DNA from: Chondrus crispus
Taxonomy: Eukaryota > Rhodophyta > Florideophyceae > Gigartinales > Gigartinaceae
Direction: 5' to 3'
Assembly (NCBI RefSeq): GCF_000350225.1
Contig: NW_005178942.1
Location: 437,272-501,271, forward strand
DNA: 64,000 nucleotides
The notes beneath the pieces were generated by a model, which saw only the letters and a list, made by a program, of their open reading frames with translations, was not told the origin of the DNA and did no database searches. This document shows positions 34,571 through 49,276 of this stretch, one piece after another; the first letter of the stretch is position 1; each line of letters opens with the position of its first letter. Both the position numbers and the translations under genes were made by a program.

Positions 34571-36972
34571 TATCCCGCTTGCGCGTGCGCGACATGCGGC
34601 GGCAAGGGTAACTTCTTCCTTCGGAAATACGTGACGGCCGCACTGCGGGGTAATTGCTCAATGGGCTCCCACGTCGCGTCCTCGAGCGTATAACCGTACC
34701 ATTCCACCTTGAGAATCAAATTACCATTTTGATAATCGTGGTCGACGACCCGGTCGATTACGTATTCCGTGTTTTCCGTTTCCTCTCCTTTCTCTGAACT
34801 GTTTCCTTCCCCCTTCTGAAGATCTTCCAACTCATCCTCTTCTCTGGACTTTCCGAACTCGCGTACGTCTGGAGGTGTCTCCGCTGTCGGCGTTTGACTA
34901 ACTAAATTATCCTGGTCCCCTGACGTAGGCGCACGGGTGTGAGGACGTTCCTCGTCCTCCATTACCTCTCCTTCTTCGTTTAACTCCGGCTCTCCCAGGA
35001 ACTGTAGCGCTTGGCGTAGGCCAGTTATCGGCGCATAGTCCATCGGGCTTGGGGCTAACTCCACCCTTTCTCGCGATACGCGTTCCTCCTGATCGCCAAT
35101 GGCAATGACTACCGTATGTTGATCCGATCTTCTGACCTGATAAGGTCCTGTGGCGACTTGTGCCAGCTTGTGTTTCGGTTCGCTAGCCGTGCCCTGCTCC
35201 TTCCGGAGGAACACGTAGGACCCCGGTGGGATCTCATATTGCGGTTTGCGAAGGCATGCGTCGAAATTGCGCTTGTACCGGGCTTGTTCCTTCCGCAAAC
35301 TCCTATCGGCGCTTCTCATTAGGCTCTCCAACCACGACTGCCATTTCAGGTAGTATGCTCTTGACGAGCTGAAGTTCTCCAAAGTTGGCTGCGCTTGTAA
35401 CGCAATGCTTCTCGGCGCCCGAGCTAACACCAGCTCGAAGGGCGCAATGTTCGTAGTTCGATGAACTTGCGTGTTGTAGGCGAACGTCACAGCGTCGCTA
35501 AATAGGTCCCAGTCCTTCGGATGTTCTCCAACCTATTTTCGCAACGCGGAAGTCAGCGTGCGGTTAAACCTCCCAACTTGGCCGTTGGCCTGGGGGTGAT
35601 ACGTCGTCGTGAAGACGTTGCGTATGCCCAAAAATTGACAGATGTTTTGAAAGAACCGGGCCGTGAACTGCGTCCCGTTGTCGGACAGCAGCTTCACAGG
35701 GGGTCCAGATAAGAATATCCAATGGTGCACAAAAGCTTGCGCTATGTGTGCCGCGGTAATGTTCTTGAGTGGTACGGTTCGTACCAATTTTGAGTATCGG
35801 TCGCTGATCACGAGGATGTAGCGGTTTCCTCTTTTCGTTGTGATTAATTCTCCGAGGATGTCGATAGCGACAAATTACAGCGGAGCCTTGGGTGTGAACA
35901 ACTTCATTTGTTTCGTAATCTTCCGTAATTTCACCCTTTCTCTGGCGCAATCTGGGCAAATCCTTGCTACAGCGTAGCAATCCAGGGCCATCGTAGGCCA
36001 ATAAAATGATCTTCTCAACATCTTATGTAGCTTCCTGCTGCCTGGGTGTCCTGCCAATTTGGCATAATGGCTCAGCCCTAGGACTCGGTCCTTCAGTAAC
36101 TGCGGTATCACTGCCTGTACGAACTCAGCCGCGTCTCGGCATAAAGTTCCTTCGAATTCTCCAGCTTCCGTTGTGAACGTTCTTGTCTTTCCAGCGTCTA
36201 TTTCCTCCTTGATCCGGGTACAGAAAGGGTCGACGGCTTGCTCGCGAATGAGCTCCTCCGGAGTGACAGCTTGGAATTGATCGAGGCGATCAGGGGCGGT
36301 CCCCCCTCAAGAGCGAGGATGTCTTCTAACGCGTCAAAACTGTCCTCGTCCTTCACTGTACCCTCGGCCGGTTCGGCCATAAAGCATGGGATTTCGTCGT
36401 CGATTTCGTCGACGGTTTCTCCTGCGGTCCGTAATCTTGACTGGGCATCAGCTTGACTATTCGCCTTGCCCTTCTTGTACTTGATTTCAAAATCAAATTC
36501 TGAGAGGCGGAGCCTCCATCGGATTAATCTCCCGCTGTGGTCGGTTACGTTCATCAACGACCTCAATGAGCCATGGTCGGTATGCACAATGAAGTGCTCC
36601 CCATATAGATATGGTTTCAAAGTCTGTACGGCCCAAATTACCGCTAGACATTCTTTTTCTGATACGGAATAGTTTCTCTCTGCTGCGGCTAACGTTATTG
36701 AAAAGAACCCGATGGGTTAGCGTTGCCCATCCGGGTGCGTTTGAAATAATGCAGCGCCGATTTGATAGTCGCTTGCATCGGTATCTACCGAGTAGGGTAG
36801 GTCCTTCTTCGGCAGCGCCAACACCGGCAGTGCCAAGATGGCGTCCTTGAGCTTATGAAAAGCTTTCTTGCACGGTTCGTCGAATCCTTCCAACTGGACC
36901 GGTTGTCCTTTCTTCAGTAGTTGGTTTAGAGGCTGCGCAATTTTCGCATAATGCGGAACGAACCTGCGGTAG

Positions 36973-37726
36973 ACATCACTTGTAAGTCATATAGTCAATT
37001 TTGTTACTAATATAATAGTATGCATCGCCTATGATGCTGACTTTGGAACAATGATTCAGTAATGCTGGCGATTATCATAGTGGTCGGAATGATTCCAAAA
37101 TCAATCCTAAAATTTTGGGGATTCTCAATAAGAGTAGTATTTTCTCACTCTTTTTGTCATTGCAGCAGAGTAAGATATATATTTTTAAAAACGCAAATTT
37201 CTCGCATCAGACGTTCAATTGAATGTTCTGTGATGTGATGCGAAATGTCACGTAGCCAGCCTATCTTATGAAATGTCTGGTCATCGATTTCATGATGCAC
37301 TGCGTTGACGCTTGGAGCGCACTGTGTCATAGATTGTATGGTACCAGAGAACATTTGAGTGAACTGAAGCTGTCCATTATACCATTATGACCCAATAATG
37401 ATGCAAAATGGCAAAGTTGTCATCCAAACAATGTGCATTATTAATTCTTAAACGTAGCCAGGCAGTCTGAATGGACATCCAGGGCACTTAGTGCTCATGA
37501 TTCAGATTGATTACTTTATTGCTTCAGTTTTTAGTGTCGTACCTTTTCAGTGAGGTCGTGGTGCTGTTTCATTCATTTGATATTGCGGAGTTCTCGGCGA
37601 CTTTAGTAGCGGTGAGTGTGACTAATTTTACTGAATGACCACATTACCATAAATTGTTCTGGGGCTTGTAAAAAACTCATCCAGTCCCAATACCCCACCA
37701 TTTTTCACAACCCATTTCAACGATCT
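36973..37726. other. AT-rich spacer, no gene
   Basis: AT-rich, with no open frame of note on either strand. It is clearly different in composition from the GC-richer element to the left. Confidence 0.6.
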
Positions 37727-38559
37727 TTGTATCCCGTGCCTCACCGAGCCTCGCCAGAAACATTACGAAGAGGCCCTGCCTACCGCAGATACCTTGCTCC
37801 CAGCGGGACCCATCTCCGGCCCACACTCGTCTTGCGTACGCGTTCATCCCGCCCCTCCCCTCTGCACAACCTGACCCCCGCCACCACCCTCAACGAAGCT
37901 GCCCTCCGGGCAGTTCATCCAAACCCTCCAACCACTCGGCCAATGCCTCAAACCGCGCCCCGAGACCCTCTAAATCACCACCTCGCCCCTTCCCCATTCC
38001 GATGACCCCCTTTCAACCCTCACAGTCAGCGAGGCTGCCGCCCTCCCCCACGACCGTCGCGATGCCGCCTGCATCCACACGGAGTCCCACTTCTCATTAT
38101 CACGCTCACATCCGCCTTCCCCTCCCCCATCGCGTCGACTGCAGTCGACAAGCTCATGCACTTCCAGACCGACGGCATCCTCCTCGCCGACATCCTCGCA
38201 ACCCTCTCCCCCACCCGCTTCTCTCTGAATTCCATCCTCTGCGTGGCCCCCCGAAACGCCCTTTTCTCCCCCTCCGACGCCCACCCCTCCTCAAATGCCG
38301 ACGGCCGCCAAAGGCACGTCCAGTACAACTCTAACTCCCGCCGCGTCCTCCGTGACGGAACGGTCCTAGGCGTCGGCGACAACTTTACCGCAAAACACAC
38401 CTGTAGTCCTGTCCATCCGAGATTTCCGCCCAGCCCAGAAGATCGCCCAGCTCGTCCTTGCCGCTTCCGTCTACCTACGGCCCAGACCCCTCCTTCCGCG
38501 CTATTTTCTGGCAGCTCCCCTCCAACAGCCTCAGCAACACCTTCCACATTGTCTCACCT

Positions 38560-38560
<1 letters not shown>
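37727..38560 (+). other. C-rich sequence with coding-like patches, unresolved
   Basis: Strongly C-rich on plus, so long frames arise by composition on both strands. A few patches look protein-like (GQFIQTLQPLGQCLKPRPET, VDKLMHFQTDGILLADILA, and AQKIAQLVLAASVYL further right), but they sit in different frames and I recognise no family. It may be another broken gene piece. Confidence 0.25.
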
Positions 38561-39789
<1,229 letters not shown>

Positions 39790-39800
<11 letters not shown>

Positions 39801-40904
39801 GTCAAACTGATGCGTTCCCCAGAGCAAAATAGTACTGTCCCAGCGTTCGAGACGAAGATTCCATCCGCACGAATCATAATATCTCCCTTTCGTAACATCC
39901 GATTCGCTTCGCAAATCTCTGCAACCCACTTGACTAAAATCCCAGACTGATCCTTGGCCATTCCAAGAGATCTCCTCAAATGATGGTTTTCCATTCTTTG
40001 CCAGCGAAATATGCAAAATGAGAACCCCGCATATTGACCATGACAGGCTATGTGGTCGAGAAAATGCTGCAGTACGCAGTATGGAATGAGGTAGCCCACG
40101 GAATCAGCTTGAAAGGGGTCCACGCTTTGAAAAGCAATTCCTGAATAGCCGAACAAAACCCATCGCGTGTCAGTCAGGATGATCATGTACACTTGACGCA
40201 ATCGATCCATTGCGTTTCAACGGTAACGGTTCGAAAGATTTGGGACACGCACCTACAACCTCACGGTTTCATTTATCACCGGGGCGCCACTGTTTCCTGG
40301 ATTAAAAGACGGGAACATATTATTGGCAAACATCCAAAATGGTCCCCAAAGGAAATAGAAAGGCATTAGTAAGAAAGCCGAAGCAATAACTCATTGAAAA
40401 ATCAAGTACTATGGAAACGGATAGACTTACCGCCGTGTCAATATGTACTGCAAGCAGGTCTCCTTGGCCATGCACATAGTTTTGCTTTTCGAAACGGCTG
40501 ATTTGATTCCCGGAGCCTATAACGAGAACTGAATCTTGGAGCTGCGGCAAAGAGCCGGGTTGAAGGAAGGCATGTTTTGTATTATCCATGCCGACTTGAT
40601 CTTCTAAATCGTCCCAGAAGTCCTCGCTTTCAACGTACAATTGAGCTATATCGCACTCATTGCCGATGGCGACAACCCTTGCCGGGGCCTTTGTGTCACA
40701 GTATCGTTTTGTTACTACGACTGAAGTGTAATGGTCGACGGAGCGCGTGTTTGTCAGAATGCGACGTCCAAAAGAAATGACAAAGGCCGAAGACGTTGAT
40801 TGTGGCTGCGGTGTCATGACGCAGGGCAACTCGTAGTTTGGTTCGCAATGAGTACAAAAAAAGGTGAGAACGCAATCCAAAATGTCAGGACTTGAATCCG
40901 GCAT
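39790..40904 (-). pseudogene. DEG9-like trypsin-fold protease, truncated and fused
   Basis: ATG at 40904 opens a protein that follows plant DEG9-type HtrA proteases: CTHCEPNYELPC, STSSAFVISFGRRILTN, AIGNECDIAQLYV (catalytic Asp), LPQLQDSVLVIG, YVHGQGDLLAVHIDTA, GNSGAPVINE (catalytic Ser), GIAFQSV, GYLIPYCVLQHFL, WQRMENHHLRRSLGM and DGIFVSNAGTVLF of the first PDZ domain. Introns are visible at 40430-40297 (GTAAGT..CCAG) and between about 40250 and 40160. The catalytic His of the usual NAHSVEH motif is Arg here (NTRSVDH), and the reading phase across the first intron does not match, so the copy is probably inactive. The second PDZ part is missing: the frame runs directly into RUVBL2 sequence. 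Confidence 0.75.
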
Positions 40905-41794
40905 ATGCGGCTCTAGGATTAGTTAGGACGAGGACGCTTGACCAAGTGGCGGTGCCCTTCTATGGTGGGGGCGGCTAAAGAGAGGGGACAAGAGGTATGG
41001 CCAGCATAAAAGCAGCGCTCATGGCGAGCAGTCTTTGGGAGAGAGGAGGTTGCTACAAGGACTGCAAAGACCGGGTTTTGATTGCGATAGAGATGAAAGT
41101 GGGAGGCGGAATGGCAAATTGGAGGCAAAACGAGTGAATAGTGTGATAGAGCTGAGAAATACTCGCCCGACTTTCCAGTAAGTCCGTCATGCAAGGATTC
41201 GATGATGCTTGAGACAAGGAAGCGATGAGGACGGAAGTGGTGCTCCGACGGTGCGAGTGAGCACTTGCCATACGGTGGGTGGGAGATCGACCTTTGCCCT
41301 CACCCCCGGCGTCGTGTACAGTGCACTCCGAGTAGATGTAGTGACACGTATTACACATGCCCGCATGTCACAAATTTCCGGTTGCGCATGTTGTTGAAAC
41401 GGTATCAGCTCCAAACCTCACGTAGTGGTAGTCCATGCGTTCGACCTGTATCCCGACCAAGGCCTTTTTCTATCAGCCGGTTGCGCTTGGACGCTCGGAT
41501 TTTTGATTTTCTGACCTGAATATTTCTCCCATTTTACTTTCCGTGTTTCTGCTTCTGTCGATAGCCAAGATTCCCAGATCTCTGATTTCGCCACTGCCAC
41601 CACCACATATCCCTCTCCATCGATCCAAGGTTCCTTCTCTTCGGTACCTATCAGGGAATACACACAGATCTGCTTTTGTTTCTTCCATTTGGAAATCTAC
41701 ACGGATACTGGTTGCTTCTTCTACACTTGCTTATCAGCGGAGAATCTGACGGGGCGATTTGGGGGTTTCCGCACGGTCATAATCAATAACTGGA
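40905..41794. other. No gene recognised
   Basis: Spacer between the DEG9-like start and the next plus-strand gene. Frames are short and overlap on both strands. Confidence 0.45.
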
Positions 41795-43147
41795 ATGCGC
41801 GAGCTAAGGGAAGGGGACTCCATTGAAGTTCTCTGGATTCTTGACGTTACTGTGGAGAGTGGAAGGAGGAAAGGTCAGAACAACAAAAAGGACGTTTGGT
41901 GGAGGGGGAAAGTGAGTGTAGTTGGGAGGCGAAGAGGCGAGTTCGTTGCCCTCGTGCAGTATGATGCAGGCTACGGCATGGGTGATCTGGTGTGAGCGCA
42001 CGCTTCATGAAAAACAAATTGCAGCATAAGCAATATGACGGAACGCTACTGTGCATGCAACAATGGCGGTATTACAAACGAGATTTCTCCGAGTGTGATG
42101 ATGGAATCTCGAGTTCGGACGATGATTACAGCGCCCTCGAGGCCTCCTGCACGAAGCGGAACTGCTTTACTAGTCTATGTGAATATACCAGAACTGCATC
42201 TCGTGTAGCATCTCTGGAACTGAGAGTGGATGAGATTCAAAGGCTTCTGAGTGCTCAAAGCGGCATTTATTCCAGATTACTGCGGTATAAGACCGAAAGT
42301 GATGTCATTTCTGACCGGGATTTTGGATTCTTAAGGCAAAGAATGGCAAATGCATGCCAGAGAGCTATTCAACTTGCACGAATTCGAACTGCAGTCACGG
42401 ATGTCGTCGCGCAGGAAGGAAGACATATTGGTATGTGCTTCACAAGAGCTTTACGGGCAGATACGGGCTGCACTCTTGCTGAAATGGAACAAATATGCCG
42501 CGTGTTCAGAATGCGGACTCCCACGGCAACATTTTACCCAACCTACGAGGAAACCCAGTCTCCTCGCTCCGACATAGAAACAATAACGATATTGTTTGAT
42601 TCTCTCGGCTGTCTTGGTAAATGCATCGGTTTCACAAGTGTCTCTGATCTACAGTACTTCATGGTGAAGGGAAGAAAAATGAGGCGCATGGAAGTGTCTG
42701 ACCAGAGCGCCTTTCGGCTGCTAGGGGGGACTTTGGCTGAAAAATCCATGTTCATTTTTCGAGTTGCGGGAAGTCAAGTTTGCACAGCCACAGACAAAAT
42801 GTGCGAGCTACTTTTCCAGGAGAACATGTGTTTCGATCGACGAAACAGAACGTACGCTAACAGACTAGAAAAAAAGTATGATGCTTTCTGACGCCTTGAA
42901 GATCTCCAAGGTTGCCTATCACGGGAACAGGATACCAGAAAATCTGGGAGACCGTGCATTTCATTTGCTGTGGCATCGGACATCCGCGGGAAAAACAAAA
43001 CAGCTTTCTAAGACGTTGACAGATCCTGATGAGGCACTGGGCTGTTTAGAGATGAGCTGGCCTTCATTAGTGGTACTGGGTAAGCATATCATAGAGGAAT
43101 TTCAAAGAACAGTAACCCAGAACATGGTGAAGAGAACCATAGAATGA
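41795..43147 (+). CDS. Companion ORF 1: possible Tudor-like reader plus unknown domain
   Basis: Frame 41795-41995 starts MRELREGDSIEVLWILDV and has WWRGKVSVVG, then FVALVQYDAGYG; with the next frame (41992-42891) beginning ARFMKNKLQ and containing MQQWRYYKRDF, this has the strand and aromatic pattern of a Tudor/PWWP-like chromatin or RNA reader. Then come an acidic SSSDDDYSALE patch, a coiled coil (VASLELRVDEIQRLLSAQ), and an unknown region ending near NRLEKKYDAF. A third open piece runs to 43147. Frame changes at about 41996 and 42885 mean introns or damage. It ends facing the 3' end of the transposase. The reader-fold suggestion is by eye and tentative. Confidence 0.4.
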
Positions 43148-43509
43148 AAAGGATTGAAGTTATGCCAATGTAAAAACGTCAATGGCCAGCCAGGCACGTC
43201 GCAAACGCTCACCTCATCTCTTTGTGTCGAATCTGACTGCCCTCCGCCATCCTGCTCTCATCAATCCAAACACACATCTTTTCCTCACCCACAAATGTCT
43301 ACCCTCAGTCCCCGCGCCACCCCTTCACATCCAAACAACACCCCCAACCGCCCCTACGTAAGAACGAAAGGCGCCTTTGATGGCATCCAAAAACATGAAT
43401 GGCATGGTCACATTACTTTACTTACTTATCAACGTACACAAATGGCTAACTCTCTCGATAGCGGACTGGCCGTTTCCCACAATTCTATCGGCTGTGAGAT
43501 ATGCATAAT

Positions 43510-46500
43510 TTACCCCATTCGTGGAGGGTATCCTTGCCGCTTTGTAAGATAATAGAACCTTTCGCCTGAAAGAAGTCCAGCTGCGTGCGTTATCACGCCG
43601 ACATTTTCACTGATGTGACAGTGGGTCTCTGGTGAAGACATAGAACACGCATGTATCAGCCCAACCCTTCTCACATTTCCAGTCAGTCTTAGTAAGGTTA
43701 ATGGTGTACCAGGGGGAACGTGTAAGGTTCTATCCTCATGTAATGTGCATTTTCGCACAAAAACGAATGGAGAACTCTCGATACAATATTCTCCAGCACC
43801 AGACTGGTGGTCCTTCCAAGATACAAATGCCTCGACAGCAAAAACAACAAGTATGTAATTGTCCGGACTGCCCTCCATTTCAAGAAAACTCGGCTGCTCC
43901 TCGAGTAGGTCTCCTGTCATGTCATGACGAACAAGCGATTGAATGGCGTTTCCTACACGAATACAATCGTGAAGATATGAATGCCCAGATGTGCTCGACC
44001 TAAATATGTTTTGTTTAAACCGGCGCGCCTTCTTGAAGAATGTTACTTTGCGCTCGCCATCGAATTGGAGAATAACTGACTGATTGAGCAACTTCATCAT
44101 ACCTGTATGCGACGTCGATGTCTTTTCTGTACCGTTCAGAACCCACTTAGAATGTGACCAATCACCACGCGGACCGGGCGATGTTTTTCCTACCAGCTTA
44201 CGCAACAACGGCTTGATTAGTAAGTCCTCTGTCAGCTGGCTTTCGAATGAGGTAGTGTCTAGATGTTCCGATGGAGTACTTTTCTGACCGGTCAAGAATG
44301 TACAGAAGTCGTTTTTATGTTCCTGTGATAAGGGGTTCTCCACTATCATTTCTGTTAGTGCCGCAAGACGGTCTTGCCAGTTGTCAGAAAGTGCATGCTG
44401 TACTGCTTGTAAATGGGGATTTCTTCTGTTAGAACGGGAAATGCCTCGCTTTAATGGCTGATGGGCAAACTCAAAGACGAGTTCACCAAAATGGCGCACA
44501 TGACCCATCGCCGCAACTGAGTGAGTATACAACTCGATTAGCCTGTGCAAGTTTGGTTTGTCTATGTTCTTCTTTGCTAGTTCAGACTGACCACAAAGCT
44601 TATTGCACAAGGAAACGTACTGACGAGACATGTCCTGTAGCTCAACGGTACTCGCCCGACCACGATCAGAGTTGAACAGCCTCACCGCCTCTTTCCCGTC
44701 GATAAGAAGGCTTGGATACCAATACGTTTTTGTTACTAGGGCTGAATAAAGTTGTAGGCATTTTACAGCATGTAGAAGCGTACTTGATTGTTCATCATTC
44801 TGCCCTGCTCCACAATCCATGTTTTCACTGCAAAAGTCCTGAAGAACTTTGTCGGCAAGGACAAGTGTGCAGAACACGCCGCTGATCGACGTGGAAAAGA
44901 GCTTCTTACCCTTGAAATCAAACAATTTGTTTTGAATCACAAGATTGTTTGCTCGGAGCGCCTCGCGAACCCGTGACTCAACGTGTCGAACAGCTTCTTC
45001 ATCATGAAGTATCATGAAGCAAGTTGTTACAATATTGATAGCGTTACCAGACAGCAACTGGTCAGGTGCCACCAAAACGGAACGGTAAGGGTCGAACATG
45101 GCATTAAAGATTGGATGGCCGCAACTTGCGATCGGTATTTTACCGCTGGACTGTGCACGCGTCAGTTTCTGATATAGCAACAGCAAAGGACTACCAGAAA
45201 CCTTGCGGGATGATTCTTGCTCCATACCAAGGTGATGTAATAGCGAAGAAAATTCCCTCTCATTTATGTTCGCCCCACGAATGGCATCTGTTCGTGGACC
45301 TGAACGAAAGCTGCAAGAATCTGCGCTGTGCTCTTCGGTGGTAAAGCCATGACGAGACTGTGCTAGATCAAGTTTCTGAACTCTAAAAGAACAAAGATGA
45401 CAGGCTGCATCAGCATTGTGGCCGAGCAAGTCTGAAACATGGGCAATTTCGAGAAAATCAGCAACATATGCCACGACTTGGATGAAAACGGTGATTGCAA
45501 TCCGGCTCCATCAACAGTTTTAATACCGTCGGTTGCTGCAGTCTCGAGATCTTCTGATATGATGCGCAAAAATTCACTGGATTCTACTCCCGGGGGAGTG
45601 AGTCCGAGCAACCTGACCGACTTGCGGCCAGTGCGATGCCTTGGTAGTAAGTTGAGGGGAAGCATGTATATTCCTCCTGCAGAACCTTGTTTCTCCTTGT
45701 ATTGAGAGAACCCGTCCGAGTACAGTAGTATTCTGTACACAAAGAAACGACTACCATCCAGCAGCGTACCAGTAGACTTGTCACATGGGCATTGAAATTC
45801 ATCGACATAACTTCTAACTCCTATTGTGCCTATATCAAGTACGTCTTCATGCGATGAGTTACAATATGGGCCACTCTGTTGCTTTGCATTTAATACAACG
45901 TCAGATACCATCTGTTTGAATGCTCTGCACCACTGGAATTTACGTCCTTCTCTGTCGCTGTTGGTAGTTGGAATCCAAACAATTTCAATCGGCCATGTTG
46001 TTCCAGTATTGCTGCAAAGTCTGTGTGCAAGAAAGCACACGTGATCTGATATGGACAAATGCAGCTGAGTGCAAAGATCGCCCTCCTTCATGAATTCCTC
46101 ACCTCCAGGGCCCCAGAAGTGGCCAATGTCCGAATCGGCGTTCAGTTTGAACTTGGAGCTCACCAGTACAGTTTTCCCTATGTTAGCAGGCAGAAGGTAG
46201 TGGGATCTTTCTTCCCTTGTGAAAGAGAGTCCGCTGACGGAATGATAAGAATATCTGCCGCTGTCTGTAGACCCGTCTCGTTGCCCGGGCGTACTTGACA
46301 TTGCAATGTTCACAGATGTTCCAACCTTGTAAAAAGAGGAACGGGAAAAGTCTCCGTGTTGTTTCGAGAATGCACTAGAGTTGGGCTGACACAAGACTGA
46401 ATTCCTTCTTGAAACCATCGGAATTCTGTTAGCCGTCGTGAAAACCGGATCGAGAACACCACCTTTGGCTTCAGCCAAGCATCCCTGTTCCAAGAGCATC

Positions 46501-47394
46501 CACGTGGGTCTGAATGATACATCCCGCCGCGCCCAAGAGCTTGGTAGAATAATTTCGGCCTCAGCTACAGCCGAAGTTGGATGAGGATCCACAGATAAAT
46601 CGGAACGCGATACTAGGGAAGTCGATTGCCTGGCACCGGCTTTTTTCAAGTCGACGGGAAATACACATCTCCGAGAAACAGGAAAGCTTTTCTCGCCCCA
46701 AGTAAGGCAAAAGATTGCGCTGGATCGATGAGTATGAAGGCAAAGGCTTTTCGTGGGGCGCATATCTTCAAAGTAACCAGTTAACTGTGTCCCGGAAGTA
46801 TTCGAATTGATCAATCGTGAACCTGTTCGTACCAGTGACGGCTAACAATGACAACAATTGCTGCCACGTTGATACGCATCTCCGGTCCAAAGGTATGTCC
46901 TCATAAGAAGCGCTCACACCTGAAGTAGGGGAAGGAGGCAATGCGCCATCGATAAAAGCATCTTCACTTGTATTAGAGATGGATGCCAAATGCTCGTCCC
47001 TTTCCTTATCCTGAGTGGTGCCCTCTGTTTCAACAAGTGGATTTTCCGTTATCGCATTGGGATCGTCTTGATCTGAATCGAAGGAGAGCCTTCTTTTCAC
47101 TAAATCGTCAAAAGATTGAGTTTCAGCTCCAGATTTGTTCTTTTCAATAGAATGTAGGAAACCGGCTGGACTTGCAACTTTGTTTGGATCTGTGTAGCGC
47201 GGCAATCTTTCAATCCAGCTAAACCGCTCCTTAGCTCGCTTAACGTCCCTCCTTGGCCGAGGTCTTCTTCGTTGTGATGACTTGTTACCCGAATGACTCT
47301 GCACATCAACGAATATGTGCACAACAGTGTCTGGAAGAGGGAGAAAGTGGAAACGGGAGAGATGCAAGAGGAAGAAAGTCGAAACGGACGACAA
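43510..47394 (-). mobile_element. Divergent Tnp2/KDZ-type transposase, broken
   Basis: Minus-strand coding in several overlapping frames: 47394-46768 (basic and acidic N-terminus, FSWIERLPRY), 46814-45363 and 45474-43510. The core has the Tnp2/KDZ order: TWPIEIVWIPT, LLYSDGFSQYKEKQGSAGG (acidic residue of the catalytic core), YMLPLNLLPRHRTGRKSVRL, LGLTPPGVES, DLETAATDGIKTVDG, then in the next frame AYVADFLEIAHVSDLLGHNA and a CHLCSF zinc-binding block, followed by about 600 residues of unknown C-terminal region. A one-base frame change lies near 45500, and more occur in the N-terminal part at 46.5-46.8 kb, so this copy would not make a whole enzyme. Partner genes start 370 bp away head-to-head and converge from the other side. 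Confidence 0.7.
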
Positions 47395-47776
47395 TAAAAA
47401 ACATATGCCATTGTATGGTGGGATGGTATGGTAGCCCCATAAGAACGGGACGACATACCGACAAATACAAAGACTTTTTCGCTGGAAATGGAAACGAAAT
47501 TTGAATCTGAGAAGTCTACAGCAATGTTTAGCATTAAAAGGTGGGCTCCATGGCTCTTGTCGCGCGCCGCAAGTGGGGAGGAATGGTGTAAAGTACTTTA
47601 AGGTCCATTTTTACCGCTCTTCCGCCTCCGCTTCTTCTCCATCCCCGACACAAACGTCGCCCTGCCCGTCAATCATCACGCTGCTCGCGTTCATCAAGAG
47701 CCCCTCCAGTTTCATATTGGTCTAAATCATTACTTCATGATCAAGAGCAAAGCAGTCCAGAGCATTGATTTTCAAA

Positions 47777-49276
47777 ATGACGGGTAAGGGTGGAGGTGGC
47801 CGCACAAACAAGGCAGGGCAGAAGCGTTCTACCGGTGCCGGCCCAAGCTACCAGAGAGGAGTGAGAAGAAAGGTAACGGGGAGCGATGCACTGTCGATAT
47901 TTCCCAGAAGTGACTCACCTCCCATCCATGGGGGCCATGCGGAGAGACGGAAACGTCCAACTCCCATGGAGCTTCAAAATGTCCCTAACGCATCTGATAT
48001 GAAAACACAGCCCCCCATGACAAGAGAAGGTGAGGAACCACGGCCAAGACTAGAGCAGGATCCCGAAATTTTTCTTCCTAATCCGCGAACTCCCGTGCAC
48101 TCGAACCGAGACAACCTTCCCATTCGAGATGGAGGTGTCCTTGGCAATTCAACAGCTCCGATCCGTGATTTTCAAGCTATACATAGGAATTGCAGGCAAC
48201 TCCCGCAAATGAGTGAACGAGAGAACGAACCCCCTGGTGGGCATTCGAATCGCAATGCAGTGCTTGACCGTCGAAGGGTTCTTGGAACGTCCGAAATCGC
48301 TCAACATAAATCCGACCCGTCTTTTAGGATATTTTTGGAGAACCTTCAGAGAACTATTTTAACCAAGTTCAATACAGTCGAAAGTGCGATCAAAAATCTA
48401 CGACAAGAAGTTTATTCTGTCAAAAATCTCGTTACAGATGGCATGTTAGGAATGAAGGCAGGTTCAAGTTCTGGTTTGCGGAAGAAATCGAAGAGAAGCT
48501 CCAACTTCACCTCGAAATGGGCTTTCAAAGACCTCGTGGAACAGGAGAATGCTTCCTTGGGAGCGCAAGTAGAGTTCGTGTTTGGCTCTTCTCTGCTGTC
48601 AGAAACTCTTACAGGTTGCGTATGTCACTTCATGGAGTATACTTGGTCCCTTGGCATTAAACTAGCTCACACACACCTGGCTATGGCTGCGTTCTTGTAC
48701 GGCCACAACAATACAGCAACGAAAAAGGCGTTTGCATGCGGATTGGCGCTAGTGCATTGTGATTTCAAGTTCAGGTACGGAAAGAAGCTGTTCGAGAGTG
48801 CTAGAAGGCGGAGGATTGACGTTTCATACAGCGGGAGAAACGATCACAGAGACAGTGTTAGTCATGAACACCGCCATCCTCAGCGTGAAATGCCTCACTG
48901 GCTAGAGACTGGATATGTCGGAAAAGATATACTGAAGATAACAAGAAAACTGGTAGAAACGAAGGAGAAGCCCCGCAAACCCATCGTGGAAACTGTGAAG
49001 GGACGAGAGGCCATCTACATCGCTCAAAGTGTGTACGCAATGGTGACCGACTTTTTTAGGGAGTCCCGAGTTGCAGCCAAGAAGCGTTTTTTGAAGATCT
49101 TGGGTTCATGCTGATTCCGTGGGAGTCGCGACGAGGCATACCGGAAGGCTTTCAGCCCCCGAAGTTATCGTTTAAGTATCCAGATCACTATTTCAACATC
49201 GGGGATCAAATTACATCTGCAGTTACGTCCGACAAACGCGGTGGCATTAAACAAATGCCTTTTGCTGGAAATGAGT
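47777..49276 (+). CDS. Companion ORF 2, divergent from the transposase
   Basis: ATG at 47777 opens MTGKGGGGRTNKAGQKR, a basic Gly-rich start, then a long Pro/Arg/Asn-rich unstructured part, a helical segment (FLENLQRTILTKFNTVESAI), a Lys/Ser-rich basic patch (RKKSKRSSNFTSK), and a compact C-terminal domain with SLLSETLTGCVCHFMEYTW, KAFACGLALVHCDFKFRYG and REAIYIAQSVYAMVTDFFRE. The first stop is at 49114, but the next frame stays protein-like (PWESRRGIPEGFQPP) to 49276, so a frameshift near 49100 may have shortened it. It sits head-to-head with the transposase, as the GR-rich ORF does at the other transposase. No family recognised; a DNA-binding helper is a guess. Confidence 0.5.

Larger units (their letters stand above)
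31913..36968 (-). mobile_element. Element A, 3' part: RNase H, integrase, chromodomain
   Basis: Minus-strand pol of a Ty3/Gypsy chromovirus. From right to left: RNase H (36968-36198, FDFEIKYKKGKANSQADA), integrase (36111-34900; zinc-binding segment, SDNGTQFTARFF, YHPQANGQVGRFNR) and a chromodomain near 34750-34600 (LKVEWYGYTLEDATWEPIEQ). Left of it, on the opposite strand, is the antisense ORF. The right edge at 36968 is abrupt and falls where pol continues on the far side of the 18.7-kb block at 55652. Broken, with few breaks in this part, and young by its LTRs. Confidence 0.85.
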